Assembly (NCBI RefSeq): GCF_018687695.1
Contig: NZ_CP061303.1
Span: 124,001-188,000, forward strand
DNA length: 64,000 nucleotides
Reading direction: 5' to 3'
Source: Polynucleobacter sp. MG-6-Vaara-E2
GTDB lineage: Bacteria > Pseudomonadota > Gammaproteobacteria > Burkholderiales > Burkholderiaceae
Shown here: in pieces, positions 25,511 through 35,067 of the stretch
How the letters are laid out: every line of letters starts with the position of its first letter
Position numbering within the stretch: the stretch's first letter is position 1
Made by a program: the position numbers and the translations under genes
The notes under the pieces: generated by a model
The model's input: only the letters and a program-made list of their open reading frames with translations
What the model was told of the DNA's origin: nothing
Database searches by the model: none

Positions 25511-27057
25511 GGGTGGAATTGAAAATAGAACCCAATCATTTGATTGACCACTTGCGCTCCTTGGCAGATTCTTCTGCTCAGGTGAGTGCAGACAGTCGCC
25601 ACATTCATGCGGGGGATATCTTTTTTGCATATCCAGTAGGTCATGGAAAAGCTTTGCGGGATGGACGTGACTATATTGATGCCGCTTTGCAAAATGGTGC
25701 TGCTGCAGTGGTCTTTGATCCGATTGGACTTGGTGCTGATTATTCAGAGCACCCTCAATGCTTTGCAATTGAGAATCTTGCGGAAAAAGTGGGTAAGTTA
25801 TGCGCACAGTGGTATGGCGAGCCTAGCAATCAATTAAAGATGATTGGGGTAACAGGAACGAATGGTAAGACCAGTATTACTCAGTGGCTAGCCAAGGCAT
25901 TAGATCAAACCACTCATCGCACAGCGGTACTGGGTACTTTAGGTACTGGCTTTCCAGGTGCATTGGAGAAGACTGGGTATACCACTCCAGATGCTCCGAA
26001 ATTGCAAACTCAGTTAAAAGAGCTATTGGATGCTGGTGCCCAACAAGTTGCTATTGAGGTTTCCTCCCATGCATTGCATCAAAACCGTATTGCCGGTACT
26101 TCATTTAATTGCACAGTCTTTACTAACTTGACGCAAGATCACCTCGACTATCACGGCAGTATGGCTAACTATGCTGAAGCAAAAGCAAAGCTATTTAGTC
26201 AGCCAGGCATAGAGCATGCCGTATTAAATTTAGATGATGCTTTTGGGCGCGAACTAGCGATGAATCTTTTGGCTAGAAATGATTTAAAGGTTTGGGCCTA
26301 TGCTCTTAATTCAGATACTTTCAAAGGATTTGAGCAATTTGGCGATCGTTTGCAGCGTATTTATGCCACCAATATTGTTTTGAATCATGCTGGATATGAC
26401 ACCGTGTTTACGCATGAAGGATTTAATTCAAATGCTTTGAATATTCCATTGCTAGGTGAATTTAATTTAAGTAATGCGCTAGCAGTTTGGACAACTCTAT
26501 TGACGCAGGGTCTTACTGCAGATGAGGCTAGCAAGCGAGTTAGCCAATTACAACCGGTGATTGGTCGCATGGAGTTGATCTCACTGGGTAAGAATTCAAA
26601 ATCAGACGGCCCCTTGGCAGTTGTAGATTACGCCCATACACCGGATGCCTTGCAGAAGACTTTAGAGGCATTGCGGCCCATTGCTCAGCAGCGCAATGGA
26701 AAACTCTGGTGCGTATTTGGTTGTGGTGGCGATCGTGACAGCGGTAAACGTTCTCAAATGGGTTCTGTGGCTGCTCAGTATGCTGACCAAATTATTGTTA
26801 CCAGCGATAACCCACGCTCAGAAGATCCACAAGCGATCATAGATATGATTTGCCAAGGTATTAATTTACAGGCTGGGAATGTCCAAAAAATTGCCGATCG
26901 GGCGGCGGCAATAATGGCGTCGATTCGACACGCAGATGTGCGCGATGTTGTATTGGTTGCCGGTAAAGGTCATGAAACTATCCAAGAAATTAATGGCAAG
27001 AGCTTTGATTTTTCTGATCAAGAACATATTCGTCTGGCTGGCGGAGGATTGGTGTGA
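25507..27057 (+). CDS. murE: UDP-MurNAc-L-Ala-D-Glu ligase for meso-diaminopimelate
   Basis: Adds the third residue of the stem peptide. There are 516 residues. ATP-binding GVTGTNGKTSITQWL, the carbamylated-Lys region YAEAKAKLF, VVDYAHTPDALQKTLEAL, and the diaminopimelate-recognition motif DNPRSEDP (the DNPR form that marks meso-DAP rather than Lys). It overlaps ftsI by four bases. Confidence 0.96.
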   Translation: MRVELKIEPNHLIDHLRSLADSSAQVSADSRHIHAGDIFFAYPVGHGKALRDGRDYIDAALQNGAAAVVFDPIGLGADYSEHPQCFAIENLAEKVGKLCAQWYGEPSNQLKMIGVTGTNGKTSITQWLAKALDQTTHRTAVLGTLGTGFPGALEKTGYTTPDAPKLQTQLKELLDAGAQQVAIEVSSHALHQNRIAGTSFNCTVFTNLTQDHLDYHGSMANYAEAKAKLFSQPGIEHAVLNLDDAFGRELAMNLLARNDLKVWAYALNSDTFKGFEQFGDRLQRIYATNIVLNHAGYDTVFTHEGFNSNALNIPLLGEFNLSNALAVWTTLLTQGLTADEASKRVSQLQPVIGRMELISLGKNSKSDGPLAVVDYAHTPDALQKTLEALRPIAQQRNGKLWCVFGCGGDRDSGKRSQMGSVAAQYADQIIVTSDNPRSEDPQAIIDMICQGINLQAGNVQKIADRAAAIMASIRHADVRDVVLVAGKGHETIQEINGKSFDFSDQEHIRLAGGGLV

Positions 27058-28499
27058 TGTCAATGACAACGCTAGCCCAAGTCCAAGCTATGTTGCCAGG
27101 CAGTAGCCTGCTTAATGTCTCTGCAGAGGCTGCAAAGGCAGTTGCACTATCGAGAGTGGGTACAGATAGTCGTCAAATTGATGCTGGTGAACTATTTGTT
27201 GCATTATCTGGCGAGAGATTTGATGCGCATGACTTCTTGGTTGATGTAGCAAAGTCGGGCGCTGGAGCTGCATTGGTAAGTAAGGCCGAAAAATGCCCAG
27301 CAAATCTTCCTGGAATTTGCGTCAACGATACGCGTATTGGTCTGGGTGATTTGGCAAAAGCTTGGCGTACAAATTATGAAATCCCTTTAGCGCTAGTGAC
27401 TGGAAGCAATGGCAAAACCACAGTAAAAGAGATGATTGCTTCAATCTTCAAGGCTGCTGTAGGAGAGGCTCACACTTTGGTAACCAAGGGTAACCTTAAT
27501 AATGAGATTGGTTTACCGCTCACTTTGTTAAAGCTACGCCCAACAGATCGCCTCGCTGTAGTTGAGCTGGGAATGAACCATCCTGGTGAAACTGCGCAAC
27601 TAGCAGCTATAGCTCAAGCAAACATCGCACTAATTAATAATGCACAACGCGAGCATCAAGAGTTTATGGCAACCGTAGCTGCAGTTGCTGAGGAGCACGC
27701 TGATGTGATTCGTGCACTGCCAGCAAATGGTATTGCCGTATTTCCTGCGGATTCTGAATTCACTTCAGTATGGCGTGAGGCTGCTGGCACAAGAAAAGTA
27801 ATTGATTTTGCGCTTTTATCGGCCCAAGTAAATACAAATGCATTGGTCAGCGGGCGATTATTAAATAATGGTCTCGTAGAGATAATGAGCCATGCTGGAT
27901 CAATTGAAGTTCAGCTCAATACTCTCGGAAGCCATAACGTACGAAATGCCTTGGCAGCCACCGCCGTTGCTCTGGCAGCCGGGGTTGCTTTTGAAAAAAT
28001 AAAGCAAGGTCTTGAATCTTTTACGCCAGTAAATGGCCGCATGCAAGCCAAAAAGATCGATCCCAACCACACCTTAATTGACGATAGCTACAACGCTAAT
28101 CCAGACTCTGTTCGCGCCGCTATTGATGCCTTGAAGCAGTCTGGAAATCTTTCTTGGTTGATTCTGGGAGATATGGGAGAGGTTGGTAATCAGGGCCCTG
28201 AGTTTCATAGTGAAGTGGGTGCCTATGCGGCTGAGCAGGGTGTGACTAAATTATTTGCCTTAGGTGAGCAGTGTCAATTTGCGATCAAGGGCTTTGAGAT
28301 GGCCGCAAAAAATGATTCGTCGTCTAAAGCTATGCACTTTAGTGATATGGATAGCTTGGTCTCTCAGTTGCGAGATTCATTGCATGCCCAATCAACGGGT
28401 AGCAATCAGCATTTAAACATTTTGGTTAAGGGTTCACGATTTATGCGTATGGAGCGTGTAGTGCAAGCCTTGTTAGAGGAGGCTAAAACATGCTCTTAA
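27057..28499 (+). CDS. murF: UDP-MurNAc-tripeptide D-alanyl-D-alanine ligase
   Basis: Adds D-Ala-D-Ala to complete the pentapeptide precursor. About 480 residues. Visible features are LVTGSNGKTTVKEMI (P-loop), NLNNEIGLPLTLL, VVELGMNHPGE, IDDSYNANPDSVRAAIDAL and GDMGEVG. Starts at GTG 27054, ATG 27057 and ATG 27063 are all near the GGAGG at 27043-27047; I use ATG 27057. It overlaps the murE stop and, at its end, mraY by 10 bases. Confidence 0.95.
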   Translation: MSMTTLAQVQAMLPGSSLLNVSAEAAKAVALSRVGTDSRQIDAGELFVALSGERFDAHDFLVDVAKSGAGAALVSKAEKCPANLPGICVNDTRIGLGDLAKAWRTNYEIPLALVTGSNGKTTVKEMIASIFKAAVGEAHTLVTKGNLNNEIGLPLTLLKLRPTDRLAVVELGMNHPGETAQLAAIAQANIALINNAQREHQEFMATVAAVAEEHADVIRALPANGIAVFPADSEFTSVWREAAGTRKVIDFALLSAQVNTNALVSGRLLNNGLVEIMSHAGSIEVQLNTLGSHNVRNALAATAVALAAGVAFEKIKQGLESFTPVNGRMQAKKIDPNHTLIDDSYNANPDSVRAAIDALKQSGNLSWLILGDMGEVGNQGPEFHSEVGAYAAEQGVTKLFALGEQCQFAIKGFEMAAKNDSSSKAMHFSDMDSLVSQLRDSLHAQSTGSNQHLNILVKGSRFMRMERVVQALLEEAKTCS

Positions 28500-29659
28500 T
28501 TTTGGCGCAATGGTTGCAAGATGACTTTGGTTTTTTCAGAGTCTTTAACTACATTACTTTTAGAGCGGTGATGGCGACTGTTACCGCTTTGCTCATTGGA
28601 TTAGCTGCGGGTCCTTGGGTAATTCGCAAATTAACAGCATTGAAGATGGGTCAAGCAGTTCGCACCGATGGGCCTCAAACCCATTTAGTGAAATCAGGGA
28701 CACCAACGATGGGTGGCGTATTAATCCTGATTGGTATTTTTATCTCATGCATGCTTTGGGCCGACCTTAGCAATCGCTTTATTTGGATTGTGATGATTGT
28801 GACCTTTGGTTTTGGTGCTGTGGGCTGGGTAGATGACTACCGTAAGGTTGCTCGTAAAGATCCTAAAGGTATGGCATCAAGAGAAAAGTTTTTCTGGCAA
28901 ACCTTAATTGGCTTGTTTGCAGCAATCTACTTAGCATTCTCCGTATCGGAGGTTAATAACCTAAAAGTATTGCAATTGTTCTATGAATGGTTGAAGAGTG
29001 GATTTGCTTTAGATCTTCCCGCCAAAACGAATTTACTCATCCCCTTTATGAAAGAAGTGAGTTATCCATTAGGAATGATGGGTTTCATCATCCTGAGTTA
29101 CCTCGTCATTGTTGGAAGTAGTAATGCCGTTAATTTGACTGATGGACTCGATGGTTTGGTGATCATGCCGGTGATCTTGGTGGGAGCAGCATTAGGTGCT
29201 TTTGCCTATGTGATGGGTAATGCCATCTATGCAAAGTATTTGCTCTTTCCATACATCCCCGGCGCTGGTGAGTTAATGATTTTCTGCGGCGCAATGGGAG
29301 GTGCAGGTCTTGCTTTCCTTTGGTACAACACCCACCCAGCACAGGTATTCATGGGTGATGTCGGCGCGCTTGCTTTAGGCGGCGCACTTGGAACTATCGC
29401 AGTGATTGTGCGTCAAGAAATTGTCCTATTTGTAATGGGTGGCATCTTCGTAGCAGAGACGCTGTCAGTAATGCTGCAAGTATTTTGGTTCAAGTTCACC
29501 AAAAAACGTTTTGGTGAAGGACGACGGATTTTCCGTATGGCACCTTTGCATCACCACTTTGAGTTAGGTGGCTGGAAAGAAACTCAAGTAGTGGTTCGTT
29601 TTTGGATTATTACCATCCTGTTAGTTTTGATTGGTTTATCTAGCTTGAAATTACGGTGA
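28490..29659 (+). CDS. mraY: Phospho-N-acetylmuramoyl-pentapeptide transferase
   Basis: Transfers phospho-MurNAc-pentapeptide to undecaprenyl phosphate, giving lipid I at the inner membrane. There are 389 residues with about ten membrane helices. Catalytic and family motifs are GTPTMGGVLIL, VDDYRKV (the Asp pair), NAVNLTDGLDGLVIMP and the C-terminal MAPLHHHFELGGWKE. It is tightly packed between murF and murD. Confidence 0.97.
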   Translation: MLLILAQWLQDDFGFFRVFNYITFRAVMATVTALLIGLAAGPWVIRKLTALKMGQAVRTDGPQTHLVKSGTPTMGGVLILIGIFISCMLWADLSNRFIWIVMIVTFGFGAVGWVDDYRKVARKDPKGMASREKFFWQTLIGLFAAIYLAFSVSEVNNLKVLQLFYEWLKSGFALDLPAKTNLLIPFMKEVSYPLGMMGFIILSYLVIVGSSNAVNLTDGLDGLVIMPVILVGAALGAFAYVMGNAIYAKYLLFPYIPGAGELMIFCGAMGGAGLAFLWYNTHPAQVFMGDVGALALGGALGTIAVIVRQEIVLFVMGGIFVAETLSVMLQVFWFKFTKKRFGEGRRIFRMAPLHHHFELGGWKETQVVVRFWIITILLVLIGLSSLKLR

Positions 29660-31296
29660 GCCAAAGAATACATATGCTAACTTTAGAAAATACTTTTGCT
29701 AACCCTGCCGCAGTAGCTGATACAGGCTATACAGCCCCACACCGTTTCCTAATCCTAGGATTGGGTGAGTCTGGAGTTGCGATGGCCAAGTGGTGCTTAC
29801 GTAATGGTGCACAAGTACGCCTTGTAGATACGCGTGACCGATCCAATTTTTCTGAGCGTCAATTAGCATGGCTCGCAGAACTAGAATTTGCTGGACTAAA
29901 AGATATTCAGTTTGGCCCTTTCACTGATGAGCTATTGGATGCTATAGATGTGATTGGTATTAGCCCAGGGCTCTCTCCGCTCCAAGAGCCAACCGAATCC
30001 TTCTTAATTAAAGCTCGTAAAGCAAGAGTGGATGTTTGGAGTGAGATTGAATTCTTTGCTCGTGCTATTGCAGCTATGACTCGTAGTGCAGAAGAAAAGC
30101 AATCTAGCTATAAAGCATCGGTATTAGCTATTACCGGTACTAACGGTAAAACCACTACAACCGCATTGACTGGTCAGCTATGCGAGCGTGCTGGTAAAAA
30201 AGTAGCGGTTGCGGGCAATATTAGTCCTGCGGCACTCGATAAGTTAATGACATGCTTAGATGGTGCAGATCAGATTGAAGATATGCCAGATATTTGGGTG
30301 TTAGAACTTTCTAGCTTCCAATTGGTGTATACCTATTCTTTAAATGCCACTGCGGCAACAGTTCTAAATATCACCCAAGACCACTTAGATTGGCATGGTG
30401 ATATGTCTGCTTATGTAGAGGCTAAAGCCAAAATATTTGGTTCTGACACGATCTGCATTTTGAATCGTGATGATTCTGCTGTGATGAGCCTACTCACCGA
30501 TGAGCAGAAGGCTGAAAAGGCCATTATTACCTTTGGTTCAAATAGTCCTGATGAGCAAGGCGCATTCGGAATTGAGCATGATTTACGTGCAGGCGGTATC
30601 GATTGGCTGGTATGGGCTGAGGTCGATGAAGATGTAGAGCCTAAGCCAAAGCGTCGCCGTAAGTCTGCTGTTATTGAGGAGGATGAGTCATTGCGCCTGA
30701 AACGTTTGATTCCAGCAGACGCTTTGCGTATTCGGGGACGTCATAACGCATTGAATGCATTAGCTGCACTCGCCTTAGCACGCGCAGCTAATTTGCCGAT
30801 GAACATTCTGCTTCATGGATTGCGTGATTACCACGGCGAGCCTCATCGCGTGCAAAGCATTGCAATTGTGAATGATGTTGAGTATGTGGATGACAGCAAG
30901 GGTACAAATGTTGGCGCAACAGTTGCTGCATTAAATGGTTTGGGTAGTAATGAAGCGGGCAAGCGAATTTGGCTGATTGCAGGGGGCGATGGTAAGGGAC
31001 AAAACTTTAGTCCATTGCGTGAACCCGCATTGCGTTTTGTGAAAGGTATTTTCTTAATCGGCAAGGATGCAGAAAAGATTGCCGAGGCAATTGGTAGCAA
31101 TATTTATTGTGTAAATAGCGGTAATTTATCTTCAGCGGTTCAAGCTGCTGCAGAGAGAGCGGTCTCAGGCGATTTAGTTTTGCTATCACCTGCTTGTGCA
31201 AGCCTAGATCAGTTCCGAGATTACAAAGAGCGTGCACAAGTATTTGCCTCCGAAGTTGAAGAATTGAGTATGAGATTTGAAGGAGCTCAGGTTTGA
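29656..31296 (+). CDS. murD: UDP-MurNAc-L-alanine:D-glutamate ligase, with a charged insertion
   Basis: Adds D-Glu to the muropeptide. ATP site LAITGTNGKTTTTALTG, then ELSSFQL, NITQDHLDWHG, and the C-terminal DDSKGTNVGATVAAL are diagnostic. At 546 residues it is about 100 longer than E. coli MurD; one visible extra is a strongly charged stretch at about residues 321-345 (AEVDEDVEPKPKRRRKSAV and EEDE) before the RGRHNALNALAAL hinge. The frame begins at GTG 29656, overlapping the mraY stop; ATG 29674 is a possible alternative that would give MLTLENTFANP. Confidence 0.95.
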   Translation: MSQRIHMLTLENTFANPAAVADTGYTAPHRFLILGLGESGVAMAKWCLRNGAQVRLVDTRDRSNFSERQLAWLAELEFAGLKDIQFGPFTDELLDAIDVIGISPGLSPLQEPTESFLIKARKARVDVWSEIEFFARAIAAMTRSAEEKQSSYKASVLAITGTNGKTTTTALTGQLCERAGKKVAVAGNISPAALDKLMTCLDGADQIEDMPDIWVLELSSFQLVYTYSLNATAATVLNITQDHLDWHGDMSAYVEAKAKIFGSDTICILNRDDSAVMSLLTDEQKAEKAIITFGSNSPDEQGAFGIEHDLRAGGIDWLVWAEVDEDVEPKPKRRRKSAVIEEDESLRLKRLIPADALRIRGRHNALNALAALALARAANLPMNILLHGLRDYHGEPHRVQSIAIVNDVEYVDDSKGTNVGATVAALNGLGSNEAGKRIWLIAGGDGKGQNFSPLREPALRFVKGIFLIGKDAEKIAEAIGSNIYCVNSGNLSSAVQAAAERAVSGDLVLLSPACASLDQFRDYKERAQVFASEVEELSMRFEGAQV

Positions 31297-32564
31297 ACTT
31301 AAGAGAAAAATTCTTCCCTGAGAATCGTCTTGGTTTAGATCGCTTCTGGAATTTCTCTAGAGGCGGTATTGATAACTTCCGGACAGGTTTACGTGATGCG
31401 GTATCGGGCGTAGAGCAAACACGTTCACGCATGATGGAATATGACCAGTTATTAGTGTGGGCAGTGTTATCGCTGATGCTGATTGGTTTGGTCATGGTGT
31501 ATTCCGCATCGATTACGTTGGCAGATGGCCCTAAATATGCGAATTACAGCAGCAACTTCTTTTTGATTCGCCATTTGGTTTCATTAGCAATTGCTGTTGG
31601 GGTGGGTATCTGGGTATTCAAAATTCCAACCAAGGTTTGGGATCGGTATTCACCAGTGATTTTCGGTTTTACAGTGCTATTACTGATCGCAGTATTAATT
31701 CCAGGTATTGGTAAGGGTGTGAATGGCGCGAAACGGTGGATTCCGTTGGGATTGATGAATTTCCAGCCCTCAGAGCTCATGAAATTTGCGGCAGTGATAT
31801 TCGCGGCGAGTTATACAGTTCAGCGCCAAGAATATTTACATTCTTTTTCCAAGGGGATGCTGCCAATGGGTATAGCTGTTGCACTTGTTGGCGGTCTCTT
31901 AATGAAAGAGCCGGATATGGGCGCCTTTGTTGTGGTTGCCTTAATCGCATTTGGGATCTTGTTCTTAGGTGGTATCAATGCCAAATTATTTGGTGGTTTG
32001 ATTGTTGTCGGCTTACTGAGTGGAGCCGCAATGATTGCGCTTTCACCATTTCGACGCGGTCGTATGTTGGCGTTTATGGATCCATGGCAAGTGGATAACG
32101 CAGCCAATAAAGGGTATCAATTGACACACTCGTTGATGGCTTTTGGTCGGGGTGAGTGGTTTGGCACTGGCCTTGGTGGTAGCGTTGAAAAGCTTCACTA
32201 TCTTCCTGAGGCGCATACCGACTTCATCATGGCAGTAATCGGCGAAGAGCTTGGTTTTATTGGTGTTGTTGTCATGATCTTCTTGTTCTATTGGATTGTG
32301 CGTCGTGCTTTCATGATTGGCCGTACTGCTTTGCAATTGGACCGAAGCTTCGCGGGCTTGGCTGCAAAAGGTGTTGCTATCTGGATTGGCTGGCAAGCAT
32401 TTATCAATATGGGCGTGAACTTAGGTTTGTTGCCAACAAAAGGCTTAACTCTGCCGTTAGTCAGTTATGGTGGCTCGGGAATTTTGATGAATGCAGTTGC
32501 CATTGCGATGCTACTTCGTATCGATTATGAGAATCGTATTTTGATGCGAGGAGGGAAGTTATGA
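31293..32564 (+). CDS. ftsW: Septal peptidoglycan glycosyltransferase FtsW
   Basis: A SEDS-family polymerase that builds septal glycan strands with FtsI. There are 423 residues, about ten membrane helices; motifs are MVYSAS, GVNGAKRWIPLG, FQPSELMK, PDMGAFVVV, PEAHTDFIMAVIGEELGF and LPLVSYGGSG. The start is TTG at 31293 with AAGGAG seven bases before it, and it overlaps the murD stop. The next in-frame ATG (31431) would remove over 40 N-terminal cytoplasmic residues but keep the helices. Confidence 0.95.
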   Translation: MNLREKFFPENRLGLDRFWNFSRGGIDNFRTGLRDAVSGVEQTRSRMMEYDQLLVWAVLSLMLIGLVMVYSASITLADGPKYANYSSNFFLIRHLVSLAIAVGVGIWVFKIPTKVWDRYSPVIFGFTVLLLIAVLIPGIGKGVNGAKRWIPLGLMNFQPSELMKFAAVIFAASYTVQRQEYLHSFSKGMLPMGIAVALVGGLLMKEPDMGAFVVVALIAFGILFLGGINAKLFGGLIVVGLLSGAAMIALSPFRRGRMLAFMDPWQVDNAANKGYQLTHSLMAFGRGEWFGTGLGGSVEKLHYLPEAHTDFIMAVIGEELGFIGVVVMIFLFYWIVRRAFMIGRTALQLDRSFAGLAAKGVAIWIGWQAFINMGVNLGLLPTKGLTLPLVSYGGSGILMNAVAIAMLLRIDYENRILMRGGKL

Positions 32565-33634
32565 CCAAACCCTCAATCTTGGTGATGGCTGGTGGAACTG
32601 GTGGGCATATATTCCCGGGCCTTGCTGTTGCTCAATATTTACGAATCTGCGGTTGGAATGTCTCTTGGTTGGGCAACCAAAGTGGTATGGAATATCGCTT
32701 AGTGAAGTCTTGTGACTTTCCTTTTGAAGCAGTTGAGTTTGGCGGCTTGCGTGGAAAGGGTCTCAAGGCAAAAATCATGCTTCCAATCAATTTAGTACGA
32801 GCATGCTTTCAGAGCTGGAAGATTATGCGTCGCTTAAAGCCCAATGTTGTCTTGGGTATGGGTGGTTACATTACATTCCCTGGCGGTTTAGTAACGAAAT
32901 TTTTAAAGCGTCCCCTGGTATTGCATGAGGCAAACTCAGTAGCAGGTAGTGCTAATCGTGCATTAGCAAAGATTGCAATGCGCACCTTGACTGGCTTTCC
33001 AAATACGATGGAAAGAGCGGAGTGGGTTGGTAATCCGATTCGCGAAGAGTTTGATCACATACAAAAGTCAGAGGCACGCTATCACGATCGCCAGGGCCCT
33101 CTCTCTATCTTGGTTGTTGGTGGTAGTTTGGGCGCAGCGGCATTAAATGAAAATATTCCCGCAGCGTTAGCCTTGATTCCAAAAGATGTGCGTCCATCAG
33201 TGATTCATCAAGCAGGCGATAAGCATTTAGCAGACTTGCAAAAACGATATGCTGAGCTAGGTGTAGAAGCAGACATTCGTCCCTTTATAGATGACATACC
33301 AACTGCATATGCAAATGCAGATTTGGTGATCTGCCGTTCTGGAGCAATGACTGTTTCAGAATTGGCGGCCTGCGGCGTTGCATCTTGCTTGATCCCATTT
33401 CCTCATGCGATTGATGATCATCAAACAGCAAATGCTAAATTTTTGTCAGATGCTGGTGCTGCAGTTTTATTACCTCAGCAATCTCTTAATCCTCAAGACC
33501 TGGCTTTGATGATTCAAAACTTCAATCGCAGTGACCTGAAGGACATGGCTATTCGTGCGCATGCTTTGGCTAAGCCACATGCAACCCAGCGAGTGGCTGA
33601 GGTGTGCGCAGATTGTGCGGGGGTGGGTATATGA
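32561..33634 (+). CDS. murG: UDP-GlcNAc:lipid I N-acetylglucosaminyltransferase
   Basis: Makes lipid II from lipid I on the inner face of the membrane. There are 357 residues. GT-B fold signatures are MAGGTGGHIFPGLAVA, GMGGYITFPGG, HEANSVAGSANR, VVGGSLGA, and CRSGAMTVSELAACGVASCLIPFPHAIDDHQTANA. The start overlaps ftsW (ATGA). Confidence 0.97.
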   Translation: MTKPSILVMAGGTGGHIFPGLAVAQYLRICGWNVSWLGNQSGMEYRLVKSCDFPFEAVEFGGLRGKGLKAKIMLPINLVRACFQSWKIMRRLKPNVVLGMGGYITFPGGLVTKFLKRPLVLHEANSVAGSANRALAKIAMRTLTGFPNTMERAEWVGNPIREEFDHIQKSEARYHDRQGPLSILVVGGSLGAAALNENIPAALALIPKDVRPSVIHQAGDKHLADLQKRYAELGVEADIRPFIDDIPTAYANADLVICRSGAMTVSELAACGVASCLIPFPHAIDDHQTANAKFLSDAGAAVLLPQQSLNPQDLALMIQNFNRSDLKDMAIRAHALAKPHATQRVAEVCADCAGVGI

Positions 33635-35067
33635 AACATATCGTGCAACAAATTCACTTTGTCGGCATTGGTGGCGCGGGTATGAGTGGCATCGCCGAAG
33701 TACTCTTGAATTTGGGTTATCAGGTATCTGGTTCAGATTTGGCTGAGAGTGTTATTACTAAGCGCCTTAAAGAACTCGGCGCGGTTATTCACATTGGCCA
33801 TGATCCGAAAAATATAGGTAGTGCTGAAGCAGTGGTGATTTCAACTGCAGTGGCTGGCAATAATCCTGAAGTATTAGCAGCTCGTGCGGCAAAAATTCCA
33901 GTAATTCAACGTGCCGTGATGTTGGGTGAGTTGATGCGTTTGAAGCAGGGTATTGCGATTGCTGGAACGCACGGCAAGACAACTACTACTAGTTTGGTTG
34001 CATCTGTATTGGCTGAAGGTGGTTTAGATCCAACCTTTGTGATTGGCGGTAAGCTCAACTCTGCTGGTGCAAATGCGCGCTTGGGTCGCGGTGATTTCAT
34101 TGTGGTTGAGGCAGATGAATCGGATGCATCTTTCTTGCAGCTATTTCCGGCAATGGAGGTGGTCACCAATATTGATGCTGATCACATGGATACCTATCAA
34201 CATGACATGGCGAGATTGAAGCAAGCATTTGTCCAATTTATCCAGCGTATGCCATTTTATGGTGTTGCAGTTCTATGTATCGATGACTCCAACGTAAGAG
34301 ACATTATTCCTTTTGTTTCTCAGCCTGTATTGCGATACGGACTTTCGGACGACGCTGATATTCGCGCAAGTAACGTTCGTGCGGATGGAACTCAGATGCA
34401 TTTCACGGTTGAGCGCCGCACCGTACGTCGTCATGGCAATAAACCCGGCCCACTCAACGTGACACTCAATTTGCCAGGCTTGCATAACGTACAAAATGCC
34501 CTCGCTGCAATTGGTATCGCGACTGAATTAGGGGTTGGCGACGAGGCTATCACCAAGGCTTTATCTGAGTTTGGTGGTGTTGGCCGTCGCTTCCAACGTT
34601 ATGGTGAGATTCCATTAGCTTCAGGCGGTAGCTTCACATTGATTGATGACTATGGTCATCACCCAGTAGAGATGGCTGCTACTTTAGAGGCGGCACGTGG
34701 GGCATTCCCAGATCGTCGCCTGGTTCTAGCTTTTCAACCACATCGCTTTACTAGAACGCGCGATTGCTTCGGCGAGTTTGTGCAAGTTCTCCGAAATTTT
34801 GATGCTTTGGTTTTAACCGAGGTGTATCCAGCTGGTGAAGCCAAGATTCCTGGCGCCGATGGTAAGAGCTTGATGAAGGCGGCCCTAGCTGAAGATAAGC
34901 ATTCCAAAGCGTTGCTCGATTCTGCCGCAGTGGTATTCGCATCGAATGTTGCAGAGATCCCAGAAAAATTAAGTCAAGTTTTAAAAGATGGAGATGTATT
35001 AATTACGATGGGCGCAGGATCTATTTCAGCATTGCCTCACACCTTATCGGAGGCAAGAAATGTCTAA
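33631..35067 (+). CDS. murC: UDP-MurNAc:L-alanine ligase
   Basis: Adds the first amino acid of the stem peptide. The frame opens at 33604, but ATG 33631 gives the family start MKHIVQQIHFVGIGGAG and overlaps the murG stop (ATGA), with GGGGGTGGG just before it. About 478 residues: GIGGAGMSGIAEVL, AGTHGKTTTTSLVA (P-loop), VEADESDASFL, NIDADHMDTY, DDYGHHPVEMAAT and QPHRFTRTRD. All ligase motifs are intact. Confidence 0.97.
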   Translation: MKHIVQQIHFVGIGGAGMSGIAEVLLNLGYQVSGSDLAESVITKRLKELGAVIHIGHDPKNIGSAEAVVISTAVAGNNPEVLAARAAKIPVIQRAVMLGELMRLKQGIAIAGTHGKTTTTSLVASVLAEGGLDPTFVIGGKLNSAGANARLGRGDFIVVEADESDASFLQLFPAMEVVTNIDADHMDTYQHDMARLKQAFVQFIQRMPFYGVAVLCIDDSNVRDIIPFVSQPVLRYGLSDDADIRASNVRADGTQMHFTVERRTVRRHGNKPGPLNVTLNLPGLHNVQNALAAIGIATELGVGDEAITKALSEFGGVGRRFQRYGEIPLASGGSFTLIDDYGHHPVEMAATLEAARGAFPDRRLVLAFQPHRFTRTRDCFGEFVQVLRNFDALVLTEVYPAGEAKIPGADGKSLMKAALAEDKHSKALLDSAAVVFASNVAEIPEKLSQVLKDGDVLITMGAGSISALPHTLSEARNV

